A DNA stretch of 64,000 bases, taken from contig NZ_CP009285.1 of NCBI RefSeq assembly GCF_000758665.1, positions 2,790,001 through 2,854,000 on the forward strand. Reading direction: 5' to 3'. Made by a program: the position numbers and the translations under genes. Origin of the DNA: Paenibacillus borealis. GTDB taxonomy: Bacteria; Bacillota; Bacilli; Paenibacillales; Paenibacillaceae. Each line of letters opens with the position of its first letter. The stretch's first letter is position 1. The notes under the pieces were generated by a model, which did no database searches, had not been told where the DNA came from, and saw nothing but the letters and a program-made list of their open reading frames with translations. Positions 24,158-33,842 of this stretch are shown here, one piece after another.

Positions 24158-25287
24158 TGAAGGCGCTCAGCAGACAAATGCTTGTTATTCTGGTGCTGGC
24201 GGTGCAATGCCTGCTGTTGTCCTCATGTCTGGGATATAGGGATCTCGACCATATCGTGTTTGTGACCTCGATTCTGATCGATCAGGATGAGGAGAAGAAC
24301 ATTATTATCTATTTTGAGACGCTTAACTCAATCCGCAACTCTTCCAAGGAAGCCAACCAGGAGGAACGGATTGTATACAAGATAGCGACCCAGAATCCGG
24401 GTGATGCGCTGAACCGGCTGGAGACCCACACCAGTGCCCCGGTTACTCTGGCCCACAATAAAGTGATCCTGTTCACGGAAAGGTTCGCGGCCAGCGGGCT
24501 TGACCAGGCCTTCGAGCTGTTTGACCGGTGGCAGGAATCCAGCGCGCGAACACTTCTTGGGGTTTACACAGGGAGTACGGATACCTTTGTCAGGCCTAAC
24601 CACGAAGAAGAGGCTATGACCGGCCTGTATCTCTATGACATGCTGGGCAGTAAAGCGTCCGTGACTTCATATGGCGTCAAGCTTAACATTAGGGAATTCA
24701 TGAATCAGAAGCTGATCGGCGATCATGTGAATTCGATGTCGGTGATGAATGTGTCCAAGGATAAGGATACGGAGGGGCAATATTATCTGGATGGCCTGGC
24801 GCTGATTAAGGACTATAAAATGGTAGGCAGAGTGGGCAGTGAAAAGTCAATCTACTTCAACTTTCTGCTGGACAACGAGGTATCGGGCAATATCAACACA
24901 CAGAATCCCGAAGACCGGACGAAGACAGTGAGTCTTCTGCTGCAGAACAACCGTTATCATTCCAGGCTCGACTATAAAGACGGCATCCTAAGGATGAACA
25001 TTCTACTCAAGCTGAGCACCGATGTATCAGTGATCCAGGGGAAACTTCAACTGAATGAAGAGAATATCGCAAAGCTGGAACAGTCCATGTCAGCGAAAAT
25101 CAGAGCGGATTGTCTGGCGCTGTTTCAGGAGTGGAAGGACAAAGGGACCGATATTTTTGACATCCAGGAGAAGTTCGAACGTAAATATCCCAAGCTGGCC
25201 GGAAGGAATATCATTGAGAATACTGAGCTTGACGTGAAGGTGCTGGTAGATATTAACGGGACAACTACGCTTAGGGATGCAGAGTAA
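24154..25287 (+). CDS. gerKC: spore germination receptor C-subunit, Ger(x)C lipoprotein
   Basis: 377 residues beginning with a signal peptide and lipobox LLSSC (Cys25). The mature start GYRDLDHIVFVTSILIDQDE fits the Ger(x)C family, whose usual length is 370-400. The lipid anchor places it on the outer face of the inner spore membrane with the A and B subunits. It overlaps gerKA by four bases. A hairpin with T tract follows about 140 bases later. Confidence 0.94.
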   Translation: MMKALSRQMLVILVLAVQCLLLSSCLGYRDLDHIVFVTSILIDQDEEKNIIIYFETLNSIRNSSKEANQEERIVYKIATQNPGDALNRLETHTSAPVTLAHNKVILFTERFAASGLDQAFELFDRWQESSARTLLGVYTGSTDTFVRPNHEEEAMTGLYLYDMLGSKASVTSYGVKLNIREFMNQKLIGDHVNSMSVMNVSKDKDTEGQYYLDGLALIKDYKMVGRVGSEKSIYFNFLLDNEVSGNINTQNPEDRTKTVSLLLQNNRYHSRLDYKDGILRMNILLKLSTDVSVIQGKLQLNEENIAKLEQSMSAKIRADCLALFQEWKDKGTDIFDIQEKFERKYPKLAGRNIIENTELDVKVLVDINGTTTLRDAE

Positions 25288-25430
25288 CAGGAGGCTGACG
25301 GTAGAGTGAGGCGGACTGCGAAAAGACAATCTGATCTGCCGCCAGCGGAATTATGATTGCTTCGAGCGGTTTCAGTGAGTGCAGCGTTAATTCTGTAACG
25401 GAAGCGGAGGAGCTGTTATTGCAGACATGA

Positions 25431-25456
25431 GGGGCTGCGATAGCAGCTTCTTTTTT
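25431..25456 (+). terminator. terminator of the gerKA-gerKC operon
   Basis: GGGGCTGC-GATA-GCAGCTTC, 8 pairs including two G-T, followed by six T. The rest of the 25288-25715 spacer shows no gene. Confidence 0.75.
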
Positions 25457-25715
25457 GTGATGACAGATTTCATGCCGTAACTGAGCTGTTCAAACTGGAC
25501 AATGCTTCATTTGTCAAGTGTCAGGGCTGGATTAAGATGAAATGTTGGCTGAATGTACAATCCAATCTGCTTATTTTAGCTATAATGACAATAAACCTGC
25601 CATCCACATTTAAAAGCCGGAGCAGACCAGATATAATATGGCCATAGATGTAGGTGATGGACTGTGGAACAGAGTGTGTGATGCAGCCTAAAGATGCCAG
25701 CGAAAGGTCTGAGGA

Positions 25716-27122
25716 ATGATGAGCCTGGAAGCCTTGAATGAACGTGTGAAGACCGATCTTTCCTACCTTGCTTATGGCGGCGCGGATTGGGTACGCCCCC
25801 TGGAGCATTCCGAAGGCCATGTCTATGATGTAGTCATTGTGGGCGGGGGGCAAAGCGGACTAGGAGCGGCTTTTGGCCTGCTGCGCGAACGGATCTCCAA
25901 CATTCTGATTATTGATGAGAACAGTGACGGACTGGAGGGTCCTTGGGAAACCTACGCCCGGATGGTGACTCTGCGCACACCGAAGCATTTGACGTCGATC
26001 GATTTGGGAATACCCTCTCTTACGTTCCGGTCCTGGTGGGAAGCGCAGAAGGGAGCCGCAGCCTGGGATGAGGTAGGCAAAATTCCGCGGGGCGACTGGA
26101 TGAATTATCTGCGCTGGTACCGGAAGATTCTGAAACTGCCGGTGATCAATGAGGTGCTGCTTAAGCTGATTGAACCTGGCGAAGATGGTATATACCGTCT
26201 GCAGATTACCGGAGCCGGGGCTCCATCAAGACTGCTGCTCGCCCGCAAGGTGGTGCTGGCCACAGGGATTCAGGGCGGTGGAGAGTGGCATGTCCCGCCG
26301 ATGATTGCTGATCATCTGCCCGGACATCTGTATGCACATACCTCGCAGACGATCGATATTGCCGCCCTGCGCGGCAAGCGGGTAGCGATTCTGGGCGGCG
26401 GGGCATCGGCCTTCGATAATGCCAACTTCATCCTTACCGAGGGGGTGGCCGAAGCGCATGTGTTTGTCCGCCGCGAACAGCTGCCGGGCGTCAATCCGAT
26501 CCGCCAGATGGAGGGTTCGGGCATGATTGAACGGTTTCATGCCCTCGCGGATGAAGACAAATATGCTGTGATCTCGCATTTCTTCCATTACAATCAGCCG
26601 CCGACCAATGATACCTTCGCACGCGCGGCGGCCTGGCCCGGCTTCCGGCTGCATCTCGGCTCCCCTTGGCTGAGTGTAGCGGAATCAGGAGAAGGAGCTC
26701 TGGTGACTACCCCTAAGGGTGAGTTCAGCTTCGACTTCCTGATTGTCAGCACCGGGCTGCTCAGTGATCCCGCCCTGCGGCCGGAGCTGCAGCAGGTTGA
26801 AGCCCATATTGCCCGCTGGAGTGACCGCTACACGGCGCCAGCCGGAGCAGCGAATCCGCTGCTGGATGCGCATCCGTATCTCAGTCCGGGGTTCGCCCTT
26901 CAGAGCCGGGATGAGGCAGGCCGCAAGCTGCTGCATGGATTATTCGTCTTCAACTACTCTGCACTGGCCAGCTGCGGGTTGTCGGCATCGGCCATATCCG
27001 GTCTCAAGAACGCGATACCGAAGCTTGTCTGCGGTGTGGCGGATCAGCTGTTCATGGATGACCGGGAGCAGATCCTGCAAGCTTATTATGATTACGATGA
27101 GGTTGAATTTACCGGCAGTTAA
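25716..27122 (+). CDS. FAD/NAD(P)-binding oxidoreductase (flavin monooxygenase-like)
   Basis: 468 residues. An N-terminal FAD-binding Rossmann motif is VVIVGGGQSGLGAAFG (about residue 38-53). A second dinucleotide motif is VAILGGGASAFDNANF, near residue 222. LVSTGL-type ATG motifs (VVLATGIQGGG, FLIVSTGLLSDP) complete the two-domain fold of flavin monooxygenase/thioredoxin-reductase-like enzymes. FMO-type enzymes oxidise soft nucleophiles with NADPH and O2; the substrate here is unknown. GAGGA precedes the ATG; ATG 25719 is equally possible. It ends in a strong palindrome. Confidence 0.87.
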   Translation: MMSLEALNERVKTDLSYLAYGGADWVRPLEHSEGHVYDVVIVGGGQSGLGAAFGLLRERISNILIIDENSDGLEGPWETYARMVTLRTPKHLTSIDLGIPSLTFRSWWEAQKGAAAWDEVGKIPRGDWMNYLRWYRKILKLPVINEVLLKLIEPGEDGIYRLQITGAGAPSRLLLARKVVLATGIQGGGEWHVPPMIADHLPGHLYAHTSQTIDIAALRGKRVAILGGGASAFDNANFILTEGVAEAHVFVRREQLPGVNPIRQMEGSGMIERFHALADEDKYAVISHFFHYNQPPTNDTFARAAAWPGFRLHLGSPWLSVAESGEGALVTTPKGEFSFDFLIVSTGLLSDPALRPELQQVEAHIARWSDRYTAPAGAANPLLDAHPYLSPGFALQSRDEAGRKLLHGLFVFNYSALASCGLSASAISGLKNAIPKLVCGVADQLFMDDREQILQAYYDYDEVEFTGS

Positions 27123-27128
27123 ATCATG

Positions 27129-27175
27129 AAGAGGCTGTGCTGAAAGGTCAGAAACGACCTCCGGCACAGCCTCTT
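27129..27175. terminator. long hairpin between convergent genes
   Basis: AAGAGGCTGTGC and GCACAGCCTCTT form a perfect 12-bp stem. An inner AGGTC/GACCT stem makes a two-tier hairpin. No T tract follows on either strand. Confidence 0.65.
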
Positions 27176-27235
27176 GCGTGGTGCGGGTTCAGAAGATTGA
27201 ATGGGAGTCTGATGAATGCTGTCTGGCAGCCGGGT

Positions 27236-28324
27236 CTAGGTTGTGATCCTGGCGTAGACCGCGAAGAACAGCGCCAGCTCGCCCATAATCAGCACATTCG
27301 GAACCTGGATGATGATATCCAGTACGTAGAAGCAGACCAAGAGGGCGGTGAGCAGCGCCAGATGCTTAACCCCAAGCCGGTGCTGCTTATGTCTGTAGAC
27401 ATGGAAGACCAGTGTGGTTGAAGCGAAGTAGAGCAGGACTGAGCCGAAGAGCAGGTTCAGCATCAGGTCATAATGAAGCTTATTCAGAAAGAGCAGCTGG
27501 ATCGATGCGGCAAGCATACATAGCGACAAGTAGATAAACAGATGTCCGTAGATGATGGTCTGTCCGGCCGTTTGAATATGCATGTCAACCTTCTTCTCCA
27601 GGTTGTCATAATACTGCCACCACATTGCGATAATCAGCACGAAGGTGAGGGCGGCGAAGCCGACTGATTGACCGGTCCAGGTACTGGACTGCAGTACAGC
27701 GAGAATGCTGACTACAGATTCACCTAGCAGGATTAAGGCGAACAGGGAGAAACGCTCCAGCAGATGATGGGTATTGGCAGGAGTCTTCACGAGAATCCGC
27801 CGGCCGGTCAGCGGGAGAATAATGTCCAGCGCAATCCCGGCGTACAGCACCGCATACCGCAGCCATGAATCTAAGAACAGGGAGCAGGCCGAGATGACCA
27901 GTCCGATCCAGAAGCGTGTTCCCAGATAACGTGCAGTGTTCCGCAGATGGCCGCTTTCTCTGGAATGGGCGTAGTGATACTGGACGGCGGTCATGAGCCG
28001 GAGTCCGAGGTAGCCAATCAGAAACGGCAGATAGTTGGCGTCGAAATCCACAGACAGGCTGGCTGTCATAATCAGCACGAAGAACAATTGAATGATCAGA
28101 AAAATCCGCTGCGGCACCGTATCCTGTCCATAGCGGTTGACGAAAAGCGTCTGGCCTACCCAGGCCCACCATATCGGGATGAAGATCAGTACGAACTTGC
28201 CCAGTGTCTCAAGAGAGAGGGTTTCGTCTTCCACATGCAGCAGCACATGGCTGGCCTTGGAGACCGCAGCAACAAACAGCAAATCATAGAAGAGCTCCAG
28301 CCAGGTTACTTTTTTGATAATCAA
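27236..28324 (-). CDS. low temperature requirement protein A (LtrA family) membrane protein
   Basis: 362 residues with about ten membrane spans. The family signature VTWLELFYDLLFVAAVSK lies at the very start, and HHLLERFSLFALILLGESVV near residue 190 is equally typical of LtrA. TTG 28324 has AAAGGAG 9 bases upstream. LtrA was named in Listeria for growth at low temperature; its molecular role is unknown. It is convergent with the flavin oxidoreductase and divergent from ubiD. Confidence 0.9.
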   Translation of the reverse strand: MIIKKVTWLELFYDLLFVAAVSKASHVLLHVEDETLSLETLGKFVLIFIPIWWAWVGQTLFVNRYGQDTVPQRIFLIIQLFFVLIMTASLSVDFDANYLPFLIGYLGLRLMTAVQYHYAHSRESGHLRNTARYLGTRFWIGLVISACSLFLDSWLRYAVLYAGIALDIILPLTGRRILVKTPANTHHLLERFSLFALILLGESVVSILAVLQSSTWTGQSVGFAALTFVLIIAMWWQYYDNLEKKVDMHIQTAGQTIIYGHLFIYLSLCMLAASIQLLFLNKLHYDLMLNLLFGSVLLYFASTTLVFHVYRHKQHRLGVKHLALLTALLVCFYVLDIIIQVPNVLIMGELALFFAVYARITT

Positions 28325-28511
28325 TCTGCAAGTCTCCTTTGCCGTTTGTTTACCGGAGCAGTCCGGTTAACAAGTATAATAAAGGCTCTGGATAGAAGAA
28401 GGCAAGACAGCCGGTGAATTTGATGAGGTTAATTCCGGCGGCAATTGACCTGGGCTGCGCTCTCACGGATAATATAGAGGTTCATATTCTTTACAGGATC
28501 GGGGTAGAAGC

Positions 28512-30347
28512 ATGTCATATCGTAATATGGAAGAATGTATTATTGACTTGGAGAAGCACGGACATTTAATTCGCATACATGAGGAAGTTGACCCGCATCT
28601 GGAGATGGCGGCGATCCATATGAAGGTCTATGAAGCGGGCGGCCCTGCATTGCTGTTCGAGAACGTCAGAGGCTCGAAGTACCGTGCGGTATCGAATCTG
28701 TTCGGAACGATCGAGCGCAGCAAATTCATCTTCCGGGATACCTGGCAATCCTCCCAGGATGTTATCGCTTTGCGCAGCAATCCCATGAAGGCGCTCAAGC
28801 AGCCTTTCAAATACATCGGAACCGCCCTTGCAGCCAGAAAAGCATTGCCGCTCAAGAAAAGCGGCAGCGTTCCTGCCGGCTTCGAGGAGATCCAGATCTC
28901 CGATCTTCCGCAGATCAAGCACTGGCAGGGAGACGGCGGGGCGTTCGTCACGCTGCCGCAGGTATATTCTGAGGATCCGGACAAGCCGGGCATCATGAAC
29001 TCCAATCTCGGGATGTACCGGATTCAGCTTAGCGGCAATGAGTATGAGATGAACAAAGAGGTTGGCGTGCATTACCAGATTCACCGCGGCATCGGCATTC
29101 ATCAGTCTCAAGCCAATAAACGCGGCGAGCCGCTGAAAGTGAGCTGCTTCATCGGCGGGCCTCCTGCGCATACGCTCTCGGCGGTGATGCCGCTGCCGGA
29201 GGGCTTAAGCGAGATGACCTTTGCCGGGCTGCTGGCCGGACGCCATTTCCGCTACACCTATGTGGACGGATTCTGCATCAGCAGTGATGCCGACTTCGTG
29301 ATTACCGGAGAGATTCATCCCGGTGAGACGAAGCCGGAGGGACCGTTCGGGGATCATCTGGGCTACTACAGCCTGACTCACCCGTTTCCGGTGATGAGAG
29401 TGCATAAGGTCTATGCCAAGCGAGGGGCCATCTTCCCGTTCACGGTCGTCGGCCGTCCGCCGCAGGAAGACACCGCCTTCGGAGAATTGATTCATGAGCT
29501 GACGGGCGGGGCGATTCAGTCTGAGGTTCCCGGCGTTAAGGAAGTTCATGCCGTAGATGCTTCCGGTGTGCATCCGCTGCTGTTCGCGATCGGCAGTGAA
29601 CGGTATACGCCGTATCAGCAGCTTAAGCAGCCGGCGGAGCTTCTTACCATTGCCAACCGGATTCTCGGAACCGGACAGCTTAGTCTGGCGAAATATCTGT
29701 TCATCACGGCAGAAGAGGACCGGGCGGTCAGCACGCATGATATTGAAGGGTTCCTGACGTATATCCTGGAGCGGATTAATCTGCACCGCGATATTCACTT
29801 CCAGACGAATACAACAATAGATACGCTGGATTACTCAGGCACAGGAATCAACAGCGGGAGTAAAGTAGTCTTCGCTGCGGTAGGCGAGCAGAAGCGGAGC
29901 TTGTGTACGGAGGTGCCGGAGATTCTGCAGGCGCAGCAGAGCTGGGGGCCGGCTGCCATGATTATGCCGGGCATTGTGGCGCTGCAGGGCAAGCCGTTCG
30001 CGGATTATCAGTCAGCTGCGCAGGAAATCGCCGGCCTGTGTGCCGCCGTTGCGGAGCAGGGCCCGCTTGATTCCTGCCCGATGATCATTCTGTGCGACGA
30101 CAGCAGGTTCATGTCGGAGCATCTGAACAATTTCCTGTGGGCGACCTTTACACGGAGCAATCCTTCCCATGATATCCATGGGGTGAACAGCAGCGTGGAG
30201 CATAAGCACTGGGCCTGCGATAATGTCATTATTGATGCCCGGGTGAAGCCGCATCAGGCGCCGCCGTTAATCCCGGACCCTGAGGTGCAGAAGAATATAC
30301 AGCGGGTATTTGCCCCCGGAGCCAGCCTGGGCGGTATGCGGAGATAG
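28512..30347 (+). CDS. UbiD family decarboxylase
   Basis: 611 residues, longer than the usual 450-500 because the C-terminal third is extended. UbiD motifs are clear: FENVRGSKYRAVSNLFGT near the start, QIHRGIGIHQSQA, and KPEGPFGDHLGYYS with the conserved acidic residue and neighbours that hold prenylated FMN and metal. GGAIQSEVPGVKEVHAVD and NPSHDIHG are also family-typical. UbiD enzymes (de)carboxylate aromatic or alpha,beta-unsaturated acids and need prFMN from UbiX; no ubiX is in this window. A terminator follows, so it is monocistronic. Confidence 0.93.
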   Translation: MSYRNMEECIIDLEKHGHLIRIHEEVDPHLEMAAIHMKVYEAGGPALLFENVRGSKYRAVSNLFGTIERSKFIFRDTWQSSQDVIALRSNPMKALKQPFKYIGTALAARKALPLKKSGSVPAGFEEIQISDLPQIKHWQGDGGAFVTLPQVYSEDPDKPGIMNSNLGMYRIQLSGNEYEMNKEVGVHYQIHRGIGIHQSQANKRGEPLKVSCFIGGPPAHTLSAVMPLPEGLSEMTFAGLLAGRHFRYTYVDGFCISSDADFVITGEIHPGETKPEGPFGDHLGYYSLTHPFPVMRVHKVYAKRGAIFPFTVVGRPPQEDTAFGELIHELTGGAIQSEVPGVKEVHAVDASGVHPLLFAIGSERYTPYQQLKQPAELLTIANRILGTGQLSLAKYLFITAEEDRAVSTHDIEGFLTYILERINLHRDIHFQTNTTIDTLDYSGTGINSGSKVVFAAVGEQKRSLCTEVPEILQAQQSWGPAAMIMPGIVALQGKPFADYQSAAQEIAGLCAAVAEQGPLDSCPMIILCDDSRFMSEHLNNFLWATFTRSNPSHDIHGVNSSVEHKHWACDNVIIDARVKPHQAPPLIPDPEVQKNIQRVFAPGASLGGMRR

Positions 30348-30396
30348 AATAATTTGATAGATCCGGTCATTCCATTTGTCTCAAGGGAAGGCCAAG

Positions 30397-30450
30397 AACC
30401 CCGCAGTGCGGATCTCTATGTGTTGACTAGAGGGACCCGGCTGCGGGGTT
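30397..30450 (+). terminator. terminator after ubiD-like gene
   Basis: AACCCCGCAG pairs with CTGCGGGGTT (10 bp) around a long loop containing GATCTCTA/TAGAGG; TTTGCATTT follows. Confidence 0.65.
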
Positions 30451-30529
30451 TGCATTTCCTGCCCGGCAGAAGAGCCGGCGGAGAGGAAGATAATGCTTGA
30501 CCTGGACCGGAATAGGGGTCCTGAAACCC

Positions 30530-30883
30530 TTACTGCCATTCGGCGTGCTCCGCTTCAATATTCAGCTCGATTACTCCCGAACCAAATCCTGCGCTTAGAA
30601 TGAATGTTACCCTTCCGCCGCCGGCAGACCGTTCTATTCTCGTCTCAATAATATCATTACTATCAATTACGAAGATGTTTGGATCAGTCTTGTAGGAGGT
30701 TACTCCTGTGAAACGCAAAGTTCTGATGAGGTTCTCAGCTTCCTGTTCTTCCTTATAGGCTGATTGCCTCCAGTTAAGCAAATCAATAATCATCAATAAT
30801 TCTTCCGCCGATTTCTTATAGATTACCTGTTCAATCATACTATCATGCAGGTCAATTCCGGCAAAAAAGTCCGATAAGGTCAT
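30530..30883 (-). CDS. hypothetical protein
   Basis: 117 residues; the ATG at 30883 has AGGAGTG about 8 bases upstream. The N-terminal half is helical (SDFFAGIDLHDSMIEQVI); the C-terminal half is strand-rich (GGGRVTFILSAGFGSGVIEL). There is no signal peptide or known motif. Composition and the acidic ending NIEAEHAEWQ are reminiscent of small immunity-type proteins, but no toxin gene is nearby, so I make no functional claim. It follows the stalk-protein gene on the same strand, with a gap of only about 64 bases, and could be co-transcribed. Confidence 0.75.
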   Translation of the reverse strand: MTLSDFFAGIDLHDSMIEQVIYKKSAEELLMIIDLLNWRQSAYKEEQEAENLIRTLRFTGVTSYKTDPNIFVIDSNDIIETRIERSAGGGRVTFILSAGFGSGVIELNIEAEHAEWQ

Positions 30884-30947
30884 CTGATATTCACTCCTAA
30901 TGTTGCGGAAAGTGGGTGATGTAGTCCCTATCATTATACAGAATAGT

Positions 30948-32117
30948 TCATTCCCTGTCAGGCAGTGTATAGGTATGCACAGTGCCTTTGCTGCCGTCCA
31001 GATAGTTAACGGTGAAGGTGAACACATTGCCCTCACGTCCGGTGAACTTAATATGGTCCTCGGGGAACATATAATCGATCTGCTCCACCTCAAGCTGGCG
31101 TTCAGCACTGAGCAGCTCTTTGTACAGCAGGATTTGCTCTCCGGTAGTCCGGTTGACGATTGTCAGGATGGCTGTGTCCAGAGGGCGGACCAGCAGGACA
31201 TCCTTGTAGACAGCTTCGACATTATAGTAGACATCCTTCGTAACGCTCGCACCCATCAGCTGCGGTAAATCAATCGTTTCACTGACCGCTCCCGTTCCAT
31301 CCTCAATCAGCCGCAAGGTCTGCCCGTCATTCAATACCAGCTTCCCCTCAGACCACTCGGCGGCTGCGCCGAAAGTGGTGTAGGTATCTGTATGTCCCTG
31401 GCGGATGACACTGCCATTCTTCAAAAGATAGGTGTAATACTCGGCATGAACATGCGGTTCGCCGTAAACATTGCTTACCCGCAGTAAAGTCAGGCCGGCA
31501 GGTGTACGCTCGAAGGTGAAGTCGGTCACATCCAGACCCCTGCCCAGTGTAGCAAGCTGGTGCTTCGTGTTCTGCTTCGTGGTGAGGTACAACTCACCGC
31601 TGTCAAGGGATAAGGAGTATACTCCGCCCTCGAAGGTTTCTGAATAGCTGCGGTACATATGCAGATGATTGATCAGCAGTGTCTTCTTTGCAGGGTCCCA
31701 CCGGACAGGCCCCCCTTCAAGTGCCGCTGCAATAAATTTAACGGGCACATACAGCTCTTTGTTTGACATATAAGGAGTGCCGCCTAGTGGTACCTTCTGC
31801 CCGTCGAGCACACCGGTAGAGCTGCCGAGCTGCACACTGAAGCTTTTATTCCAGCCGCTGAATGTCGCAGTTTTAGCTGTATTGCTCCACAGGATCTCAA
31901 TTCCGGTAGCTTTCACTAGATTGGCGGGCATATAGGAAACTCCATTCTTGATCTGTGCTTTTCCCGCTGAACTCCCCGATAGACCGCTCTCATTGCTATA
32001 GGTAAAGTAGATCTGTACTTCAGAAGCAGACTTGGCGGAAGCCGGGACAGCTGCTGCGCCCGTTGCCATTGCCAGCGCAAGTACGGGGAGGATTAATATT
32101 TTCCGGTTAATCTTCAT
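30948..32117 (-). CDS. secreted stalk (copper amine oxidase N-terminal-like) domain protein
   Basis: About 389 residues from ATG 32117. The signal peptide ends in the region GAAAVPASAKSA. Residues 35-155 hold two stalk-type repeats (KNGVSYMPANLVKATGIEIL; SNKELYVPVKFIAAALEGG), the domain first named from copper amine oxidase and common in Paenibacillus cell-surface proteins. The remainder is a beta-rich, propeller-like region with repeated LRLIEDGTG / TILTIVNRTTGE motifs. No catalytic motif for amine oxidation is present. Probably an extracellular structural or sensing protein. Confidence 0.87.
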   Translation of the reverse strand: MKINRKILILPVLALAMATGAAAVPASAKSASEVQIYFTYSNESGLSGSSAGKAQIKNGVSYMPANLVKATGIEILWSNTAKTATFSGWNKSFSVQLGSSTGVLDGQKVPLGGTPYMSNKELYVPVKFIAAALEGGPVRWDPAKKTLLINHLHMYRSYSETFEGGVYSLSLDSGELYLTTKQNTKHQLATLGRGLDVTDFTFERTPAGLTLLRVSNVYGEPHVHAEYYTYLLKNGSVIRQGHTDTYTTFGAAAEWSEGKLVLNDGQTLRLIEDGTGAVSETIDLPQLMGASVTKDVYYNVEAVYKDVLLVRPLDTAILTIVNRTTGEQILLYKELLSAERQLEVEQIDYMFPEDHIKFTGREGNVFTFTVNYLDGSKGTVHTYTLPDRE

Positions 32118-32322
32118 CTTTCCCATCCTTTCAATATAGACGTGATTGCCATGCTCTGGCATTATCCTTCTGTTCCATATAGACGAATATAAGCATGGAA
32201 GGTTTCGGTGATTTGTAAAAATATGGACAATGGATGGCGGGTACGCCCATTCCCCTTTGGATATGCTACTATGTTGTTTAGAGCGGTAGAATAGCGTTTT
32301 CACCCGAAAAGGAGCGAATCAT

Positions 32323-32742
32323 ATGACCAAAGAGCTTTGGCTTAATCTGCCTGTAAAGGATCTGACCCGGTCACGGGAATTCTTCAGTAAGCTGGGATTT
32401 ACGTTTCATCCGCGGCATGAAGGCAGTGATCAGATGGCCGGTCTGGTCATCGGGGATCAGAAAGTACTGGTGATGCTGGTTCCGGAAGCAACGTTCCGCG
32501 GATACACCGGGCAGGAGATCGCTGACACTTCGCAAGGGACAGAAGTTCTCTTCTCTATCAATGCAGCTAGCCGGGAGGAAGTTGATGAACTTGTCCGGAA
32601 AGCGGAGGAGGCGGGCGGACATGTTTTTGGCAGGCCGAAGCCAGCGGGCGCAGGCTGGATGTACGGCGCAGGCTTCGCTGATCCCGACGGACACCGCTGG
32701 AATGTACTGTATATGGATATGGATCAGATGCCCACCCGCTGA
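32323..32742 (+). CDS. VOC (glyoxalase/bleomycin-resistance) family protein
   Basis: 139 residues. The start TKELWLNLPVKDLTRSREFFSKLGF is a typical first VOC module, and the end GAGFADPDGHRWNVLYMDMD a typical second. Both include the Asp-Gly-His/Trp corner, and metal ligands His and Glu/Asp are plausible. AAAGGAGCG lies 9 bases upstream of the ATG. VOC members range from lactoylglutathione lyases to antibiotic-binding proteins; no cognate substrate is evident. A GNAT follows 73 bases later and may be in the same transcript. Confidence 0.9.
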   Translation: MTKELWLNLPVKDLTRSREFFSKLGFTFHPRHEGSDQMAGLVIGDQKVLVMLVPEATFRGYTGQEIADTSQGTEVLFSINAASREEVDELVRKAEEAGGHVFGRPKPAGAGWMYGAGFADPDGHRWNVLYMDMDQMPTR

Positions 32743-32815
32743 GCTTTTTGGAAATGAAACGATCTTACCAATGTAATAATGTGTATGCATATACTGAATA
32801 CCGGGGGAAAGAAAG

Positions 32816-33391
32816 ATGGAAAGCCTAGAAACACAGCGGTTAATCTTACGGAGCTTCAGAGCAGAAGACGGGGATGATCTGCATGCCTATCTCTCGCAGG
32901 AGGAGGTTGTAAGATTCGAGCCTTACGGCGTATATGACCAGGCTGCAAGTAAGGCTGAGGCTGAGCGGCGGGCAACCGATCACGCCTTCTGGGCCGTATG
33001 TCTGAAGGACAGCGGCAGACTGATCGGGAACTTGTATTTCCAGCAACAGAACCCGCCGCAGTTTCAGACCTGGGAGCTGGGCTATGTGTTCAACAGTAAC
33101 TATCAAGGAAAAGGCTATGCGGCAGAGGCTTGCCGTGAGCTGCTGGCGTACGGCTTCGGCACGCTTGGAATCAGACGCGTGACCGCGCATTGTGATCCGG
33201 ATAATCATCCGTCATGGCGGCTGCTGGAGCGGCTGAAGCTGCGCCGGGAGGGGCATTTGCTGCAGACAGGTTATTTCAAGCATGATGAACAAGGCAACCC
33301 GGGATGGCATGATACTTATGCCTATGGTGTGCTTGGGAGCGAGTGGATGAGTATGAACACCAGGGATGATGTTAACAGTAGATCGCTGTGA
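32816..33391 (+). CDS. GNAT N-acetyltransferase, RimJ/RimL-like
   Basis: 191 residues. LETQRLILRSFRAEDGDDLH is the classical start of the RimJ/RimL branch. WELGYVFNSNYQGKGYAAEA carries the acetyl-CoA pyrophosphate loop, and VTAHCDPDNHPSWRLLERL the conserved C-terminal motif. These enzymes acetylate protein N-termini, or antibiotics in some lineages. GGGGGAAAGAAAG lies just upstream of the ATG. A family A repeat begins about 40 bases after the stop. Confidence 0.92.
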   Translation: MESLETQRLILRSFRAEDGDDLHAYLSQEEVVRFEPYGVYDQAASKAEAERRATDHAFWAVCLKDSGRLIGNLYFQQQNPPQFQTWELGYVFNSNYQGKGYAAEACRELLAYGFGTLGIRRVTAHCDPDNHPSWRLLERLKLRREGHLLQTGYFKHDEQGNPGWHDTYAYGVLGSEWMSMNTRDDVNSRSL

Positions 33392-33429
33392 GGCTAGCGG
33401 AATACGTTCATTCCCTATACTAGATTCGT

Positions 33430-33654
33430 TTCCGGCAGAATGTAGACTATTGAGTAAACACTATTAGCATGAATGTTGTACGTTGTACAGCTTTGATCCC
33501 TGAATATCTGGGTGTTCGGGAGGATTGTTGTAGGAAATACAACAATCCTCCCGGTTATCCGCTAAACTGAGGCGAAATGCTGCATTTTCTGCAACAATAT
33601 CGGTTTTTGGACTGGTATAGTGAGGTGAATGTTGTATTATGTGCAGGATTATAT
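33430..33654 (+). repeat. dispersed intergenic repeat, family A copy 3 (full form)
   Basis: It contains AATGTTGTACGTTGTACAGC, then TTCGGGAGGATTGTTGTAGG, AAATACAACAATCCTCCCGG, AATGCTGCATTTTCTGCAAC and GTTGTATTATGTGCAGGATT. The middle CGGGAGGATTGTTGTA...TACAACAATCCTCCCG is a near-perfect 16-bp hairpin. Confidence 0.85.
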
Positions 33655-33693
33655 AAAATCATCGAAGCTAACTCTAAAGCTCTATAGCTCTCT

Positions 33694-33720
33694 ATAGCCC
33701 CACTGTGTGGGGCTATTTTG
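33694..33720 (+). terminator. terminator before the SLH protein gene
   Basis: ATAGCCCCAC-TGT-GTGGGGCTAT is a perfect 10-bp stem with a 3-base loop, followed by TTTG. Confidence 0.8.
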
Positions 33721-33842
33721 CGTAATCGGCAGCGGCTTTACATTCAGTTTATGTAAATCTTCAAGTGAGCAAATACTCGTCTCCTATAGTAGTTAAAAAA
33801 GTAGTTAAAAATTAAACTATAGAGTACAGGAGTGACATTCAC

